NCBI RefSeq assembly: GCF_015143595.1
Contig: NZ_WYEU01000004.1
Location: 62,001-126,000, forward strand
From: Sneathiella sp. P13V-1
GTDB taxonomy: Bacteria > Pseudomonadota > Alphaproteobacteria > Sneathiellales > Sneathiellaceae
Direction of reading: 5' to 3'
DNA: 64,000 bases
This document shows, piece by piece, positions 52,657 to 61,758 of the stretch. Each line of letters starts with the position of its first letter. Position 1 is the stretch's first letter. Position numbers and translations under genes: made by a program. The notes below the pieces were generated by a model. That model was not told the DNA's origin. It did not search any database and saw nothing but the letters and a program-made list of their open reading frames with translations.

Positions 52657-53061
52657 ATGGGCCTAAAGGAAATTCCGCTGTTTTCGGCATTGACCGATCG
52701 CATGAAATGGCTGAGCGCGCGCCAGAAGGTGCTTTCTCAGAATATCGCGAACTCGGATACCCCTGGCTATGAGGCTAAAGATCTTAAAGACCAGAGCTTC
52801 AAACAGATGGTTGCTAAATCAACTGGACCAACCATGAACATGAGCGCCACAAGCGATAAGCATATTGTCACACGCGAAAGCGGAGAATTTCGTCCAAAGG
52901 CAAATGTGGAATCATATGAAGTGACACCGCAAGGAAATGCGATTGTTCTGGAAGAGCAGGTCATGAAGCTCACTGAAACGCAGATTGAATATCAAATGAC
53001 CACATCGCTTTATAAAAAGCAGATTGGTATGCTTAAAACTGCATTAGGACGCGGTAGATAG
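52657..53061 (+). CDS. flgB: Flagellar proximal rod protein FlgB
   Basis: This 134-residue protein has the N-terminal rod signature RQKVLSQNIANSDTPGYEAKDL and the C-terminal coil EEQVMKLTETQIEYQMTTSLYKKQIGMLKTAL. It is the first gene of the plus-strand flagellar operon and builds the proximal rod with FlgC and FliE. A CtrA-like box lies upstream. The flgC ATG follows 12 bp later. Confidence 0.95.
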   Translation: MGLKEIPLFSALTDRMKWLSARQKVLSQNIANSDTPGYEAKDLKDQSFKQMVAKSTGPTMNMSATSDKHIVTRESGEFRPKANVESYEVTPQGNAIVLEEQVMKLTETQIEYQMTTSLYKKQIGMLKTALGRGR

Positions 53062-53072
53062 GAGTCCTTGGT

Positions 53073-53480
53073 ATGGACCTGCTGAAATCTATGAAGATCT
53101 CTGCCTCGGGTATGAAAGCCCAAGGTGAGCGTATGCGCATTATTTCCGAAAACCTTGCCAACAAGGACAGTGTTGGAAGTACAGCGGAACAGGATCCTTA
53201 TCGCCGTAAAGTGGTCACATTCTCAAACGTGCTGGATAAAGAAATAGATGCACGGAAAGTAGTGGTGGACAAGGTGACCGAGGACAAATCAGAATTTGGA
53301 TCGCGTTTTGATCCAAACCACCCGGCTGCAAACGAAGAGGGGTATGTAAAGATCCCGAACGTAAATGCGCTGGTGGAAGTTATGGACATGAAAGAAACTC
53401 AACGTTCTTATCAGGCGAACCTTGGGGCGATTGATGCTTCTAAAAAGATGATCATGCAGACCTTAGAGATTCTGCGTTAA
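53073..53480 (+). CDS. flgC: Flagellar proximal rod protein FlgC
   Basis: This 135-residue protein begins MDLLKSMKISASGMKAQGER and has ENLANKDSVG, NEEGYVKIPNVNALVEVMDM and RSYQANLGAIDASKKM, the full FlgC pattern. It follows flgB with AGGAG before its ATG. A shorter FlgC-like paralogue lies at 46676-47071. Confidence 0.95.
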   Translation: MDLLKSMKISASGMKAQGERMRIISENLANKDSVGSTAEQDPYRRKVVTFSNVLDKEIDARKVVVDKVTEDKSEFGSRFDPNHPAANEEGYVKIPNVNALVEVMDMKETQRSYQANLGAIDASKKMIMQTLEILR

Positions 53481-53503
53481 GTAAGGCTTGGAGCTCATAA
53501 AAC

Positions 53504-53836
53504 ATGGTTGAAAACAGCCCACTTACCGCTGTACAGGCATACACCAAAGCACTAGATCAGGCTGCTTCTGCGAAAGCGGGTGGCGGTGCAACTGTTGGTG
53601 TGGATGAAGTTAGAAATGGCCCAAGTTTTTCGGAGCTTTTGGAAAATGCAGGCCGAGAAGCGGTTCAGGAAGGCATGACTTCTGAGAAAGTGAGTCTGCA
53701 ATCTCTAACTGGCGAAAGCAGTCTTGTGGACATTGTGACGGCTGTCAGTAGTGCAGAAGTGACACTGGAAACTGTGGTTTCTGTCCGTGATCGCGTAATT
53801 CAGGCTTATCAAGACATCATTAAAATGCCAATCTAG
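53504..53836 (+). CDS. fliE: Flagellar hook-basal body protein FliE
   Basis: This 110-residue protein shows the FliE C-terminal region: a variable N-terminus, then FSELLENAGREAV, SLQSLTGESSLVDIVTAVSSAEVTLETV and VRDRVIQAYQDIIKMPI. It links the MS ring to the rod. GGAG precedes the ATG. Position between flgC and fliQ is standard for alphaproteobacteria. Confidence 0.92.
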   Translation: MVENSPLTAVQAYTKALDQAASAKAGGGATVGVDEVRNGPSFSELLENAGREAVQEGMTSEKVSLQSLTGESSLVDIVTAVSSAEVTLETVVSVRDRVIQAYQDIIKMPI

Positions 53837-53868
53837 TCCTTATGGTTAATTTGGACGAGAGGTAGATC

Positions 53869-54132
53869 ATGACCCCAACAGATGTGGTGGACGTAGCAAG
53901 AGAAGCCATTTGGGTGCTATTGGCGGTTGCCTCTCCTGTCATGCTTGTCGCTCTTGGGGTCGGGCTTGTTGTTGCTCTGGTTCAGGCTCTCACACAAGTA
54001 CAGGAAATGACATTGGCCTTTGTGCCTAAAATCCTGGCGATCTTTTTGTCCTTAATTATTTTTCTCCCGTTTATGATCACGTCCATGATTGAACTAATGG
54101 AACAGATCGCTCAGCGGATATCCGCCCTGTAG
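53869..54132 (+). CDS. fliQ: Flagellar export gate protein FliQ
   Basis: This 87-residue protein has two membrane helices, around IWVLLAVASPVMLVALGVGLVV and ILAIFLSLIIFLPFMI, with the polar ALTQVQEMTLAFVPK between them, the FliQ signature. It is part of the FliPQR pore. It is followed nine bases later by fliR. Confidence 0.94.
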   Translation: MTPTDVVDVAREAIWVLLAVASPVMLVALGVGLVVALVQALTQVQEMTLAFVPKILAIFLSLIIFLPFMITSMIELMEQIAQRISAL

Positions 54133-54141
54133 GCCCGGGCG

Positions 54142-54903
54142 ATGTTAGAAGAATATCTCACCACAAACATCTTTGCGTTTTTGCTGGTTTTTACCCGCAT
54201 CGGCAGCATTTTTATGGTGGCACCTGGGTTTGGCGAAGGTTTTGTTTCTCCACGCGTGCGATTGTCTTTGGCACTGGCGGTGAGTTTCTTGATTACCCAA
54301 TTTGTTGTGGATCAGCTACCCCCGGAACCAGCAAATGTGATTGAATTGCTTGTGCTTTTAAGCGGAGAAATTGTTGTTGGGTTGATAATAGGCGGGGCGC
54401 TGCGTTTGGCCGTAAGTGCCTTACACGTCGCCGGAACCATTATTGCGCAGCAGTCCGGGCTTGCAGCGGCCCAATTTTTTGATCCGGGACAAATGACACA
54501 AGGGGCTGTGACCAGTAGTTTCCTCACTTTAATGGGGATGACGATGATATTTGTGACAGATCTTCATCACTTGATGCTTCAGGGAACCTATGCCAGTTAC
54601 ACCTTGTTTAAGGTGGGGGCAATGCCACCCTTGGGGGATGTCGCGGAACTTATTGGTGGTTTTGTTGCAGGAAGTTTTAAACTCGGTTTCCAGATCTCTG
54701 CACCGTTTTTGATCTATGGTCTCACTTTTTACATTGGTGTAGGCTTGATCAACCGTTTGATGCCCCAAGTACAGATTTTCTTCGTCGCAATGCCCCTGCA
54801 AATCGTCTTGGCATTTGCTATCCTGGCTATCACGTCTGGGGCGAGCATTATGTGGTTTATTACCTATTATGAAGAGACCCTCATCAGGTTCTTGGGAGAA
54901 TAG
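54142..54903 (+). CDS. fliR: Flagellar export gate protein FliR
   Basis: This 253-residue protein has six hydrophobic segments and the FliR stretches FMVAPGFGEGFVSPRVRLSLALAVS and GLINRLMPQVQIFFVAMPLQIVLA. It forms the gate with FliP and FliQ. The flhB ATG follows two bases after its TAG, with GGGAGA inside the fliR end as ribosome site. Confidence 0.94.
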   Translation: MLEEYLTTNIFAFLLVFTRIGSIFMVAPGFGEGFVSPRVRLSLALAVSFLITQFVVDQLPPEPANVIELLVLLSGEIVVGLIIGGALRLAVSALHVAGTIIAQQSGLAAAQFFDPGQMTQGAVTSSFLTLMGMTMIFVTDLHHLMLQGTYASYTLFKVGAMPPLGDVAELIGGFVAGSFKLGFQISAPFLIYGLTFYIGVGLINRLMPQVQIFFVAMPLQIVLAFAILAITSGASIMWFITYYEETLIRFLGE

Positions 54904-54905
54904 GA

Positions 54906-55973
54906 ATGGCTGAAGATCAAGATGATGCTCAAAAGACCGAAGAGCCGACCCAGAAGAAGCTGGAGGATGCTCATAAGAAAGGTCAGGTGGCAAAGTCGCA
55001 AGAGGTCTCGCACTGGTTTATGACCATGGGGATTACATTGGTCGTGCTGATTTTTATTGCGGGGCTGGGACGAAATCTCTCTTTTGATTTATTCAAGTTT
55101 ATTGAGCAACCCCATAACATTATTGTCGGACCAGGTCACTTGCGGGACGTGTTTGAAGATCTAGGATATGAGGTGGTCTCCGTTTTGGCTCCGGTGTTAG
55201 GGGTGCTGATGCTGGCAGGACTTATCGGCACAATCATACAGCACAGGCCTGTTTTGTCAGCGGAGAGAATTAAACCCAAGCTCAATAAGATTTCTTTGCT
55301 CGGTGGTGTGAAGCGGCAGTTTTCTTTGAAAGCGCTGACTGAGTTTTTGAAGGGTATTCTGAAACTTGTCCTGGTCGGGTCGATCGCATTTTTGTTTGTC
55401 GCGCCGGAAATGGATGAACTGCAACTGGTCATGACCTATGACATGATTGCCATCCTTGAACTTCTTCAAAAGCAGGTGCTTAGTTTGCTTGCTGGTGTCG
55501 TTGCCGTCATGGCTGTGATTGCAGGCCTCGACTTTGCTTACCAGAAATACAATCACTATAAAGAACTACGGATGACGAAGCAGGAGATCAAAGACGAGAA
55601 TAAACAGTCTGAGGGTGATCCCATGATCAAATCCAGACTTCGCTCTTTGCGTATGCAGCGTTCCCGTCAGCGTATGATGCAAGCTGTTCCTGAGGCAGAT
55701 GTGGTTGTTACTAACCCGACCCACTTTGCGGTTGCTTTAAGGTATAAGCAGGACGAAGATCAGGCGCCGATTGTTTTGGCAATGGGGCAGGATAATATCG
55801 CGCTAAAAATTCGTGAAATCGCTAACGAAAATGAAATACCTATCGTGGAAAATCCTCCGCTTGCACGGGCTCTTTACGCCTCATGTGAACTGGATCAGGA
55901 AATTCCGTTTGAACATTACAGGGCGGTCGCCGAAATTATTGGGTACGTGATGCGACTGAGGAAAATAAATTAG
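54906..55973 (+). CDS. flhB: Flagellar export switch protein FlhB
   Basis: This 355-residue protein begins AEDQDDAQKTEEPTQKKLEDAHKKGQVAKS, the typical charged N-terminus. It has four membrane helices and the cleavage motif NPTH in VVVTNPTHFAVALRY near residue 270. Self-cleavage there switches export from rod-hook to filament substrates. The separate FlhX protein duplicates its C-terminal part. cckA follows 18 bp downstream. Confidence 0.95.
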   Translation: MAEDQDDAQKTEEPTQKKLEDAHKKGQVAKSQEVSHWFMTMGITLVVLIFIAGLGRNLSFDLFKFIEQPHNIIVGPGHLRDVFEDLGYEVVSVLAPVLGVLMLAGLIGTIIQHRPVLSAERIKPKLNKISLLGGVKRQFSLKALTEFLKGILKLVLVGSIAFLFVAPEMDELQLVMTYDMIAILELLQKQVLSLLAGVVAVMAVIAGLDFAYQKYNHYKELRMTKQEIKDENKQSEGDPMIKSRLRSLRMQRSRQRMMQAVPEADVVVTNPTHFAVALRYKQDEDQAPIVLAMGQDNIALKIREIANENEIPIVENPPLARALYASCELDQEIPFEHYRAVAEIIGYVMRLRKIN

Positions 55974-55991
55974 TAGGGGAAAAGCGGGCTG

Positions 55992-58484
55992 ATGACGTCC
56001 AAGGAAAATGTGGGAAGTGGTAAGGACCGGAGTTTTTACCTCGGGGTTGATGCCCGGCAACTGGCGGTCGTGTATTTCTTGGTCGCAACGCTGATTGTTA
56101 TCGCAGCGATTTTGGGGCGGGAGTTGAGCCCATTAAGTCTGATCATTTTAAGCGGAATGGTACTGGTGGCTACAGGCTTGGGGCTCTGGTATTTCATTTT
56201 CCATGGGCTAAGAAAGGCCTCTTCGGGAAAGATCGACCTGGTGGCTGAATTTGTCTCTGCAAGCCCCGAAGGCCGTTTGGTGACAACGCGAGAGGGCAAG
56301 TTTGTTTTCGCCAATGACGCCTATTTTGATGTCCTCAAAATTGATAAAAAGCAGGGCAACAAAACTCTTCTTGAGGTCATGGGTGATAATATCTCAGCGC
56401 GGGAGCAGTTAAAGTCGCTGCGAAACGCAGCTGCCAAAGGCGATGTTATCGATATGCGAGTCGAGATGAAGACCACTGATGGACGTTGGCTTGCCATTTT
56501 GGCCCACCAATTGAAAGAAGTATCAGAGTACATCATCTGGTATGTGGCAGAGACAACTTCACAACATAAAATCGAAGAGGTTGAGCGCAGCGAGCGTGAA
56601 AAACTGTCTGAGTATTTTAATAATGCACCTGTCGGTTTTTATTCATTGGATGAAAGGGGGCGCATTCAATTTGTGAACCGGATCTTTGCTGAATGGCTGG
56701 GGTATCACCAAAGAGAACTTTCTGAAGGCAATATTACTTTTGGCGACCTTGTGGTGGCAGGGGATGATCGTCAATTGAACTTGATGGATAACATCTCTGA
56801 CAAAATTGCACGTTTTGAAGGTGAGTTGCAACTGACACGAAGAGATGGAACCATCCTTCCGGTCCAGGTGACGCAGACCCTTGTTAAAGACGAAGAGGGT
56901 GGTGTTGTCGGATCACGAAGTGTGGTGCGAGAACTTTTGCAGGAGCAGCTTTGGAAAGAGCGAGTTGAAAGTGCAGAGCAGTATTTCCGCCGTTTCTTTG
57001 AGGCCGCCCCAATTGGTATTGTTCTTCTTGATGAAGATGGCAACGTAATTGAGGGGAACCCAGCCTTCCGCGTCCTCACTGAAACTGTAGTTGATAGTGC
57101 TATCGGCCATCACGTTACAGAACTGGTTGCAGAAAGTGACCGCGAAGAACTTCGCGAAAAGCTCTCCATGGCATCCGCAAGTGATCTCGCATTGAAACCA
57201 GTCGAGATGAAATTGAATGACGGAGAACGTGTCGCCAACTTCTATATCAGTGCTGTTGGCGGCGTGGAAGGTAACACTGGCGGGATGCTCGTTCACATCA
57301 TTGACACATCTGCCCAACGTCAGCTTGAGGTTCAGTTTGCACAAAGTCAGAAAATGCAAGCGGTTGGCCAGTTGGCCGGCGGTATCGCCCATGATTTTAA
57401 TAATCTACTAACTGCGATGATCGGTTTTTGTGATCTGTTGCTTCTGCGTCATCAGGTGGGGGATCAGTCCTACTCTGACATCAGTCAGATCAAACAGAAT
57501 GCAAACCGTGCAGCAGGTTTGGTTCGTCAATTGCTGGCCTTTTCCAGACAGCAAACTTTGCGTCCAAAAGTAACGGATTTAACTGAAGTCTTGGCAGAAC
57601 TTTCCAATCTGTTGCGCCGCCTTATCGGTGAGACCATTGACCTGGAGATCAAGCACGCCCGTGATTTATGGTTGGTGAAAGTTGACCACAGCCAGTTTGA
57701 ACAGGTTGTGATTAATCTAGCGGTGAATGCGCGAGATGCGATGTCAGGTGAAGGTCGCCTTACCTTCAAGACGGAGAACTATACCGTCCGGCAACGTGGT
57801 CAAGATGCCCACGAATTAGTGCCAGAGGGGGATTACATCAAGATCAGCGTGACAGATACCGGTACCGGTATCCCTGAGGATGTGATTGCGAAGATTTTTG
57901 ACCCATTCTTTACTACTAAGAAAGTTGGTGAAGGCACAGGCCTTGGTCTCAGTACCGTTTACGGTATCATCAAGCAGACCGGCGGATTTATTTTCGCCCT
58001 AAATAACGATGATAAAGGAACTACTTTTGAGATTTTTCTGCCACGCTTCTATGAAGAGGTGAAAGCAAGTGGTGAAGAGGAAGATGAAACGCGAGCATTC
58101 CACAGAGATCTCTCCGGCATGGGGACAATCCTTTTGGTGGAAGATGAAGATCCTGTCAGATTGTTTGCCTCTCGCGCCTTGCAGAATAAAGGATATGAGG
58201 TTCTTCAAGCGGATTGCGGTGAAACTGCACTTGAGCTTTTGGAGGATTACGAAGGCGAAATTGACCTTCTGATTTCCGACGTTGTGATGCCAAACATGGA
58301 TGGGCCGACCCTTGTCAAGAACATAAAGGGTCAACTTCCTGATTTGAAAGTTATTTTCATCTCCGGCTATGCGGAGGATGCCTTCAGGAAAGATCTCGAT
58401 TTTGACGTCAGTGAAATCGATTTTCTGCCAAAACCGTTTTCGTTGAAAGAGATCGCAGAGAAAGTAAAAGAGGTTCTGGGTTAG
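55992..58484 (+). CDS. cckA: Cell-cycle hybrid histidine kinase CckA
   Basis: This 830-residue inner-membrane kinase has two membrane helices near residues 24-42 and 47-70. Three PAS-like domains follow (about 80-195, 205-320, 330-440). HisKA has H467 in [16 protein letters not shown], the CckA-type motif, then HATPase ([28 protein letters not shown]) and a C-terminal receiver with D763 in [11 protein letters not shown]. CckA passes phosphate through ChpT to CtrA, controlling division, motility and development in alphaproteobacteria. Its place at the end of the flagellar operon, with CtrA-like boxes in the region, fits a motility role. A short hairpin overlaps the stop codon (58479-58500). 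Confidence 0.92.
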   Translation: MTSKENVGSGKDRSFYLGVDARQLAVVYFLVATLIVIAAILGRELSPLSLIILSGMVLVATGLGLWYFIFHGLRKASSGKIDLVAEFVSASPEGRLVTTREGKFVFANDAYFDVLKIDKKQGNKTLLEVMGDNISAREQLKSLRNAAAKGDVIDMRVEMKTTDGRWLAILAHQLKEVSEYIIWYVAETTSQHKIEEVERSEREKLSEYFNNAPVGFYSLDERGRIQFVNRIFAEWLGYHQRELSEGNITFGDLVVAGDDRQLNLMDNISDKIARFEGELQLTRRDGTILPVQVTQTLVKDEEGGVVGSRSVVRELLQEQLWKERVESAEQYFRRFFEAAPIGIVLLDEDGNVIEGNPAFRVLTETVVDSAIGHHVTELVAESDREELREKLSMASASDLALKPVEMKLNDGERVANFYISAVGGVEGNTGGMLVHIIDTSAQRQLEVQFAQSQKMQAVGQLAGGIAHDFNNLLTAMIGFCDLLLLRHQVGDQSYSDISQIKQNANRAAGLVRQLLAFSRQQTLRPKVTDLTEVLAELSNLLRRLIGETIDLEIKHARDLWLVKVDHSQFEQVVINLAVNARDAMSGEGRLTFKTENYTVRQRGQDAHELVPEGDYIKISVTDTGTGIPEDVIAKIFDPFFTTKKVGEGTGLGLSTVYGIIKQTGGFIFALNNDDKGTTFEIFLPRFYEEVKASGEEEDETRAFHRDLSGMGTILLVEDEDPVRLFASRALQNKGYEVLQADCGETALELLEDYEGEIDLLISDVVMPNMDGPTLVKNIKGQLPDLKVIFISGYAEDAFRKDLDFDVSEIDFLPKPFSLKEIAEKVKEVLG

Positions 58485-58531
58485 GAGTTTTCTCCTAATC
58501 CAACTCCATAAGTATTTTGTAAAGTAGAATA

Positions 58532-58559
58532 TTTACATAAAATATTAACTCTCTATACT
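58532..58559 (+). promoter_or_regulatory. Promoter of the cyclase-family gene
   Basis: TTTACA (58532-58537), 16-bp spacer and TATACT (58554-58559) form a good sigma-70-type promoter about 95 bp before the ATG. Confidence 0.55.
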
Positions 58560-58652
58560 GTTTGTGTCCAAATAACCTCTGGACCAGTTGTGCGTACAAA
58601 AAATATTTCAGGGCAAATAACGCCTTAAAAAAAGCACTAGGGGAGGAAACTC

Positions 58653-59606
58653 ATGAAGAAGTTAACGCTCGCGGCCATTCTCGGCGCGCTTGCCTCATTC
58701 ATTGCAACACCTGCGTTGGCGGATGGTCATTGCAAACACTCCAAATGGGGTAAGGATGACGAAATCGGGTCAGCCAACCTCGTTACACCTGATCAGGTTA
58801 TGATGGCGGCAAAGCTCGTTAAGAAAGGTCAGACACATCCACTTGGTATTGTCATCGATCCGACAACACCGGCATTTCCGCCACGTGGTATGATGCTGCA
58901 AGTGGTTCAGCCCAATCAGCAGGGTGGTCAGAAACTAAACGCTTTTGGTTATCCGGGAACCTATAACGATGATATCGCCCAACTCTGGTTTGGTATCGGC
59001 CCGCAAATTGATGGCCTTGGTCATCTGGGTGAAGACGGCCTCTATTATAATTGTAACGACGAAAAAGATTTCGCCAAACTGACAGGTCTCACAAAACTGG
59101 GTGTTCATAACATTCCACCTTTGGTCGGCCGTGGTGTATTGATAGATATGGCGAAGCATTTCAAAAAAGATGTATTGGATGGCGGTGAAGCATTTACGGC
59201 TGCCGACATTCAGGACGCCGCAAAAGCCCAAGGCGTTGAAATCCGTAAAGGCGATGTAGTTCTCTTCCATACGGGATGGACAGATAACAAATTGACACAG
59301 GATCCAAAAGCATGGGTTTCAATGGAGCCCGGCCTGTCCAATGATGCGGCTGTATATCTTGCGGGTCTTGATGTTATGGCTGTTGGTGCAGATACCTGGG
59401 GTATTGAAGCTGTTCCGCCAATGAAGGGAGACAAGCTGTTTTATGGTCATGTGACCCTCTTGAAAGAGCATGGCATTTATATTCTGGAAACGATGAATAC
59501 AGGCCGTCTCGCCAAAGAGAGTGTGAACGAGTTTATGTTTGTTCTTGGTCAGGCGCGTGTGCGTGGCACGGTCCAAATGATCATTAATCCGGTTGCCATG
59601 TGGTGA
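58653..59606 (+). CDS. Secreted cyclase-family (kynurenine formamidase-like) metal hydrolase
   Basis: This 317-residue protein has a signal peptide (KKLTLAAILGALASFIATPALA, cleavage near ADG), so it is periplasmic. The conserved metal region reads GPQIDGLGHLGEDG where the classic motif is HxGTHxDxPxH. The first histidines are replaced by Pro-Gln, as in a subgroup I remember with QxDGxxH, while the later D and H stay. GVLIDMA and VVLFHTGW are further family marks. The family hydrolyses amide or lactone bonds of small molecules. The ATG follows GGGGAGGAA. Confidence 0.82.
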   Translation: MKKLTLAAILGALASFIATPALADGHCKHSKWGKDDEIGSANLVTPDQVMMAAKLVKKGQTHPLGIVIDPTTPAFPPRGMMLQVVQPNQQGGQKLNAFGYPGTYNDDIAQLWFGIGPQIDGLGHLGEDGLYYNCNDEKDFAKLTGLTKLGVHNIPPLVGRGVLIDMAKHFKKDVLDGGEAFTAADIQDAAKAQGVEIRKGDVVLFHTGWTDNKLTQDPKAWVSMEPGLSNDAAVYLAGLDVMAVGADTWGIEAVPPMKGDKLFYGHVTLLKEHGIYILETMNTGRLAKESVNEFMFVLGQARVRGTVQMIINPVAMW

Positions 59607-59624
59607 TTTTGAACTGATCAAAAT

Positions 59625-59654
59625 GAAAGCCCCGCTTAAACGCGGGGCTTTTTA
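59625..59654. terminator. Bidirectional terminator
   Basis: Stem GAAAGCCCCGC / GCGGGGCTTT with a six-base loop and T run on the plus strand, A run on the other side. It lies between the cyclase gene and the end of the convergent GNAT gene. Confidence 0.9.
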
Positions 59655-60179
59655 TGTGAGGTTCTTTTTCATCGCTACCCGCCCATATTTCCAAAGCGGC
59701 GTTTCTGTCTCCGCTTCAGCACGCTTTTGAATGTCGGGGTAAGGGGTTAGGTCTTCTAAACTACCAAATCCAAACCGGCGGTAGTAAGGGGCGTTGAAGG
59801 GCACGTCTTTGAAAGTGAGAAGAAAGGTACGTGGATAATTTAGTTCAGTAGCCCTTGCGATCGTCTGTTTCAAAAGGGTACTGCCTATTCCTTGCTTCGA
59901 ATGATCCTTGTGAACGGAAAGTTCTTTGATATAGAGCCCATCAGGAGAATGTTCTGTGGCGCAATAGCCAACTATTTCTTTGGTCGTTGCTTCAGCAACC
60001 AAAACCCAACCGCCATTCTTCACAATCACTGGATATTCATCGGCAGGAGTTGAAGGCATTGCCGCAATGTCATCATAGCCAATTTCGGCAAAGACATCCC
60101 CCGCCGCATCTTCCACGGCGGGCAGATGTTTAAAGTCTTCATCTGTTGCTAATCTGATGATGTAATCACTTAAGGTCAA
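59652..60179 (-). CDS. GNAT-family N-acetyltransferase
   Basis: The product has about 175 residues. No ATG is placed well; I take TTG 60179 (MTLSDYIIRLATDED), which overlaps the thiolase stop in the usual TTGA manner; TTG 60209 would add ten residues. The acetyl-CoA site is VHKDHSKQGIGSTLL (Q/RxxGxG/A) near residue 105, and the C-terminal PYYRRFGF is typical. The substrate is unknown. It is the last gene of the acyl-CoA operon by overlap. Confidence 0.8.
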   Translation of the reverse strand: MTLSDYIIRLATDEDFKHLPAVEDAAGDVFAEIGYDDIAAMPSTPADEYPVIVKNGGWVLVAEATTKEIVGYCATEHSPDGLYIKELSVHKDHSKQGIGSTLLKQTIARATELNYPRTFLLTFKDVPFNAPYYRRFGFGSLEDLTPYPDIQKRAEAETETPLWKYGRVAMKKNLT

Positions 60180-61339
60180 AGAGGATGCTGTCCCAATATC
60201 ATTGTGCAATGGGATGATAATATACCACCTTCATTATGTACCAAGGCAATATCGTGTTTTTTAACCTGTCTCGCACCTTCATTGCCGCGAAGCTGTCTGA
60301 CGGCTTCAACAATGCCGTGCATACCGCCAGAGGCGCCAGCTTGAGCATATGAAAGTAAACCACCATGGGTGTTGATGGGAATTGACCCTTCAATCGCTGT
60401 TTCACCAGAGGCGTAGAGCGCGCCGCCTTCACCGCGTTTGGCGAGACCCAATTCTTCGGCTTCAATAATGGGTACGATGCTGAAACAGTCATAAAGTTCT
60501 GCAAAATCAATATCTGAAGGAGAAAGACCGCTCATTTCGTAAGCCGCTTTACCAGAAATTTCCGTTCCAAATTCTGTTAATGAGGGAGCCATTGTCATAT
60601 GCTCATGGGTGTGACTTTCGCCAATTCCATGAAGGTAAGCGGGTTTACCTTTAAGATCCTTTGCCCGATCTGCACTGGTTACCACTAATGCACCAGCAGC
60701 ATCTGAAATCAGGCAGCAATCTAATATATTAAGAGGGGTTGAAATGGGTTTTGAGGATAGGACATCATCTATAGTCAAATGCTTGCTCTGAGGACTTGAA
60801 GGATGTCTTATCGCATGGTCCCGCGCACGGACTGCGACAGCGGCCATCTGTTCCCTTGTGGTGCCATATTCATGCATATATCGATTGGCGATCATGGCAT
60901 AAAAGGAGGGGATGAGAGGGCCGTAAGGGTTTTCGAAATAGGGATGACCTACTTGTGTAAGGGCTTTGACGGCATCATCTCTGCTTTGGCCCGTTGCCCG
61001 GTTTTCACCCGCAGTGATCAAAACGGTTTTTGCTTGTCCTGATGCAATGGCCATCGCGGCGTGATGTAATGCCGCCCCGGGTGTTCCGCCGCCCACCGTC
61101 AAAGAGGCACAAAAAGTTGGCTTTATCCCTAAATACTCAGCGAGGACAGATCCCATCATGAAATACGGTTCTGTCATGGAATAGGCGGTCAGAAGGCCGT
61201 CGATATCCTTCATTTCAAGGCCTGCATCCTCAACAGCGCGTTTGGCCGCTTGTGCATTTAGACCGAGACCGCTGAGCTCCGGTACTTTGCCAATGTCAGA
61301 TTCGCCGACACCCGCAATAACAACGTTGTTTTTTATCAT
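60176..61339 (-). CDS. SCP2-type thiolase / acetyl-CoA acetyltransferase-like protein
   Basis: This 387-residue protein is a thiolase of the lipid-transfer (SCP2-x) group: N-terminal VVIAGVGESDIGK, the nucleophile region FCASLTVGGGTPG, and C-terminal DCFSIVPIIEAEELGL, INTHGGLLSYAQAGASGG and ALVHNEGG. It would cleave or condense 3-oxoacyl-CoA. It begins four bases inside the DUF35 gene end, an arrangement known for two-part thiolases in which the DUF35 protein is required for activity. Confidence 0.87.
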   Translation of the reverse strand: MIKNNVVIAGVGESDIGKVPELSGLGLNAQAAKRAVEDAGLEMKDIDGLLTAYSMTEPYFMMGSVLAEYLGIKPTFCASLTVGGGTPGAALHHAAMAIASGQAKTVLITAGENRATGQSRDDAVKALTQVGHPYFENPYGPLIPSFYAMIANRYMHEYGTTREQMAAVAVRARDHAIRHPSSPQSKHLTIDDVLSSKPISTPLNILDCCLISDAAGALVVTSADRAKDLKGKPAYLHGIGESHTHEHMTMAPSLTEFGTEISGKAAYEMSGLSPSDIDFAELYDCFSIVPIIEAEELGLAKRGEGGALYASGETAIEGSIPINTHGGLLSYAQAGASGGMHGIVEAVRQLRGNEGARQVKKHDIALVHNEGGILSSHCTMILGQHPL

Positions 61340-61758
61340 GTGTCGGCCTCCGTCTTGCTTAAACGGAATTGCGGGACTTTGGTGTCGTTTTGCCTGTTTT
61401 CAAAGCACACTTCTACAGGGGCGCCAATTTGGCATTGATCAAGATTGTTACCGATCAGGTTTGTCATGATACGGGGACCTTCATCCAGATCCACCAACAC
61501 AATCATGTAGGGGGTGTGGGCTCTAAATTCCGGAGTTGGACCTCGATGGACTTCGGTGAAACTATGAATGACACCCTTGCCGGACGGCTCTTTCCATTCG
61601 GCTTTGTCTGATCCGCATGATGGGCAGAGATGTGATGGGAAAAACCGCCACGAGTTACAATCAGTGCATTGTTGAATAACAAATCTGTTTTCTTTTGCCG
61701 CGTCCCAATAAGGGCCAGCATCCGGCCCCACATCAGGGGAGGGGAGTAAATGTTCCAT
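61336..61758 (-). CDS. DUF35 zinc-ribbon OB-fold protein, thiolase partner
   Basis: This 140-residue protein has an N-terminal rubredoxin-like zinc ribbon (CTDC and CPSC, C31, C34, C45, C48) and a C-terminal OB fold (GKGVIHSFTEVHRGPTPEF and PYMIVLVDLDEGPRIMTNLIG). DUF35 proteins bind acyl-CoA and form complexes with SCP2-type thiolases. It overlaps the thiolase gene by four bases and its ATG abuts the stop of the CoA-transferase gene. Confidence 0.88.
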   Translation of the reverse strand: MEHLLPSPDVGPDAGPYWDAAKENRFVIQQCTDCNSWRFFPSHLCPSCGSDKAEWKEPSGKGVIHSFTEVHRGPTPEFRAHTPYMIVLVDLDEGPRIMTNLIGNNLDQCQIGAPVEVCFENRQNDTKVPQFRLSKTEADT

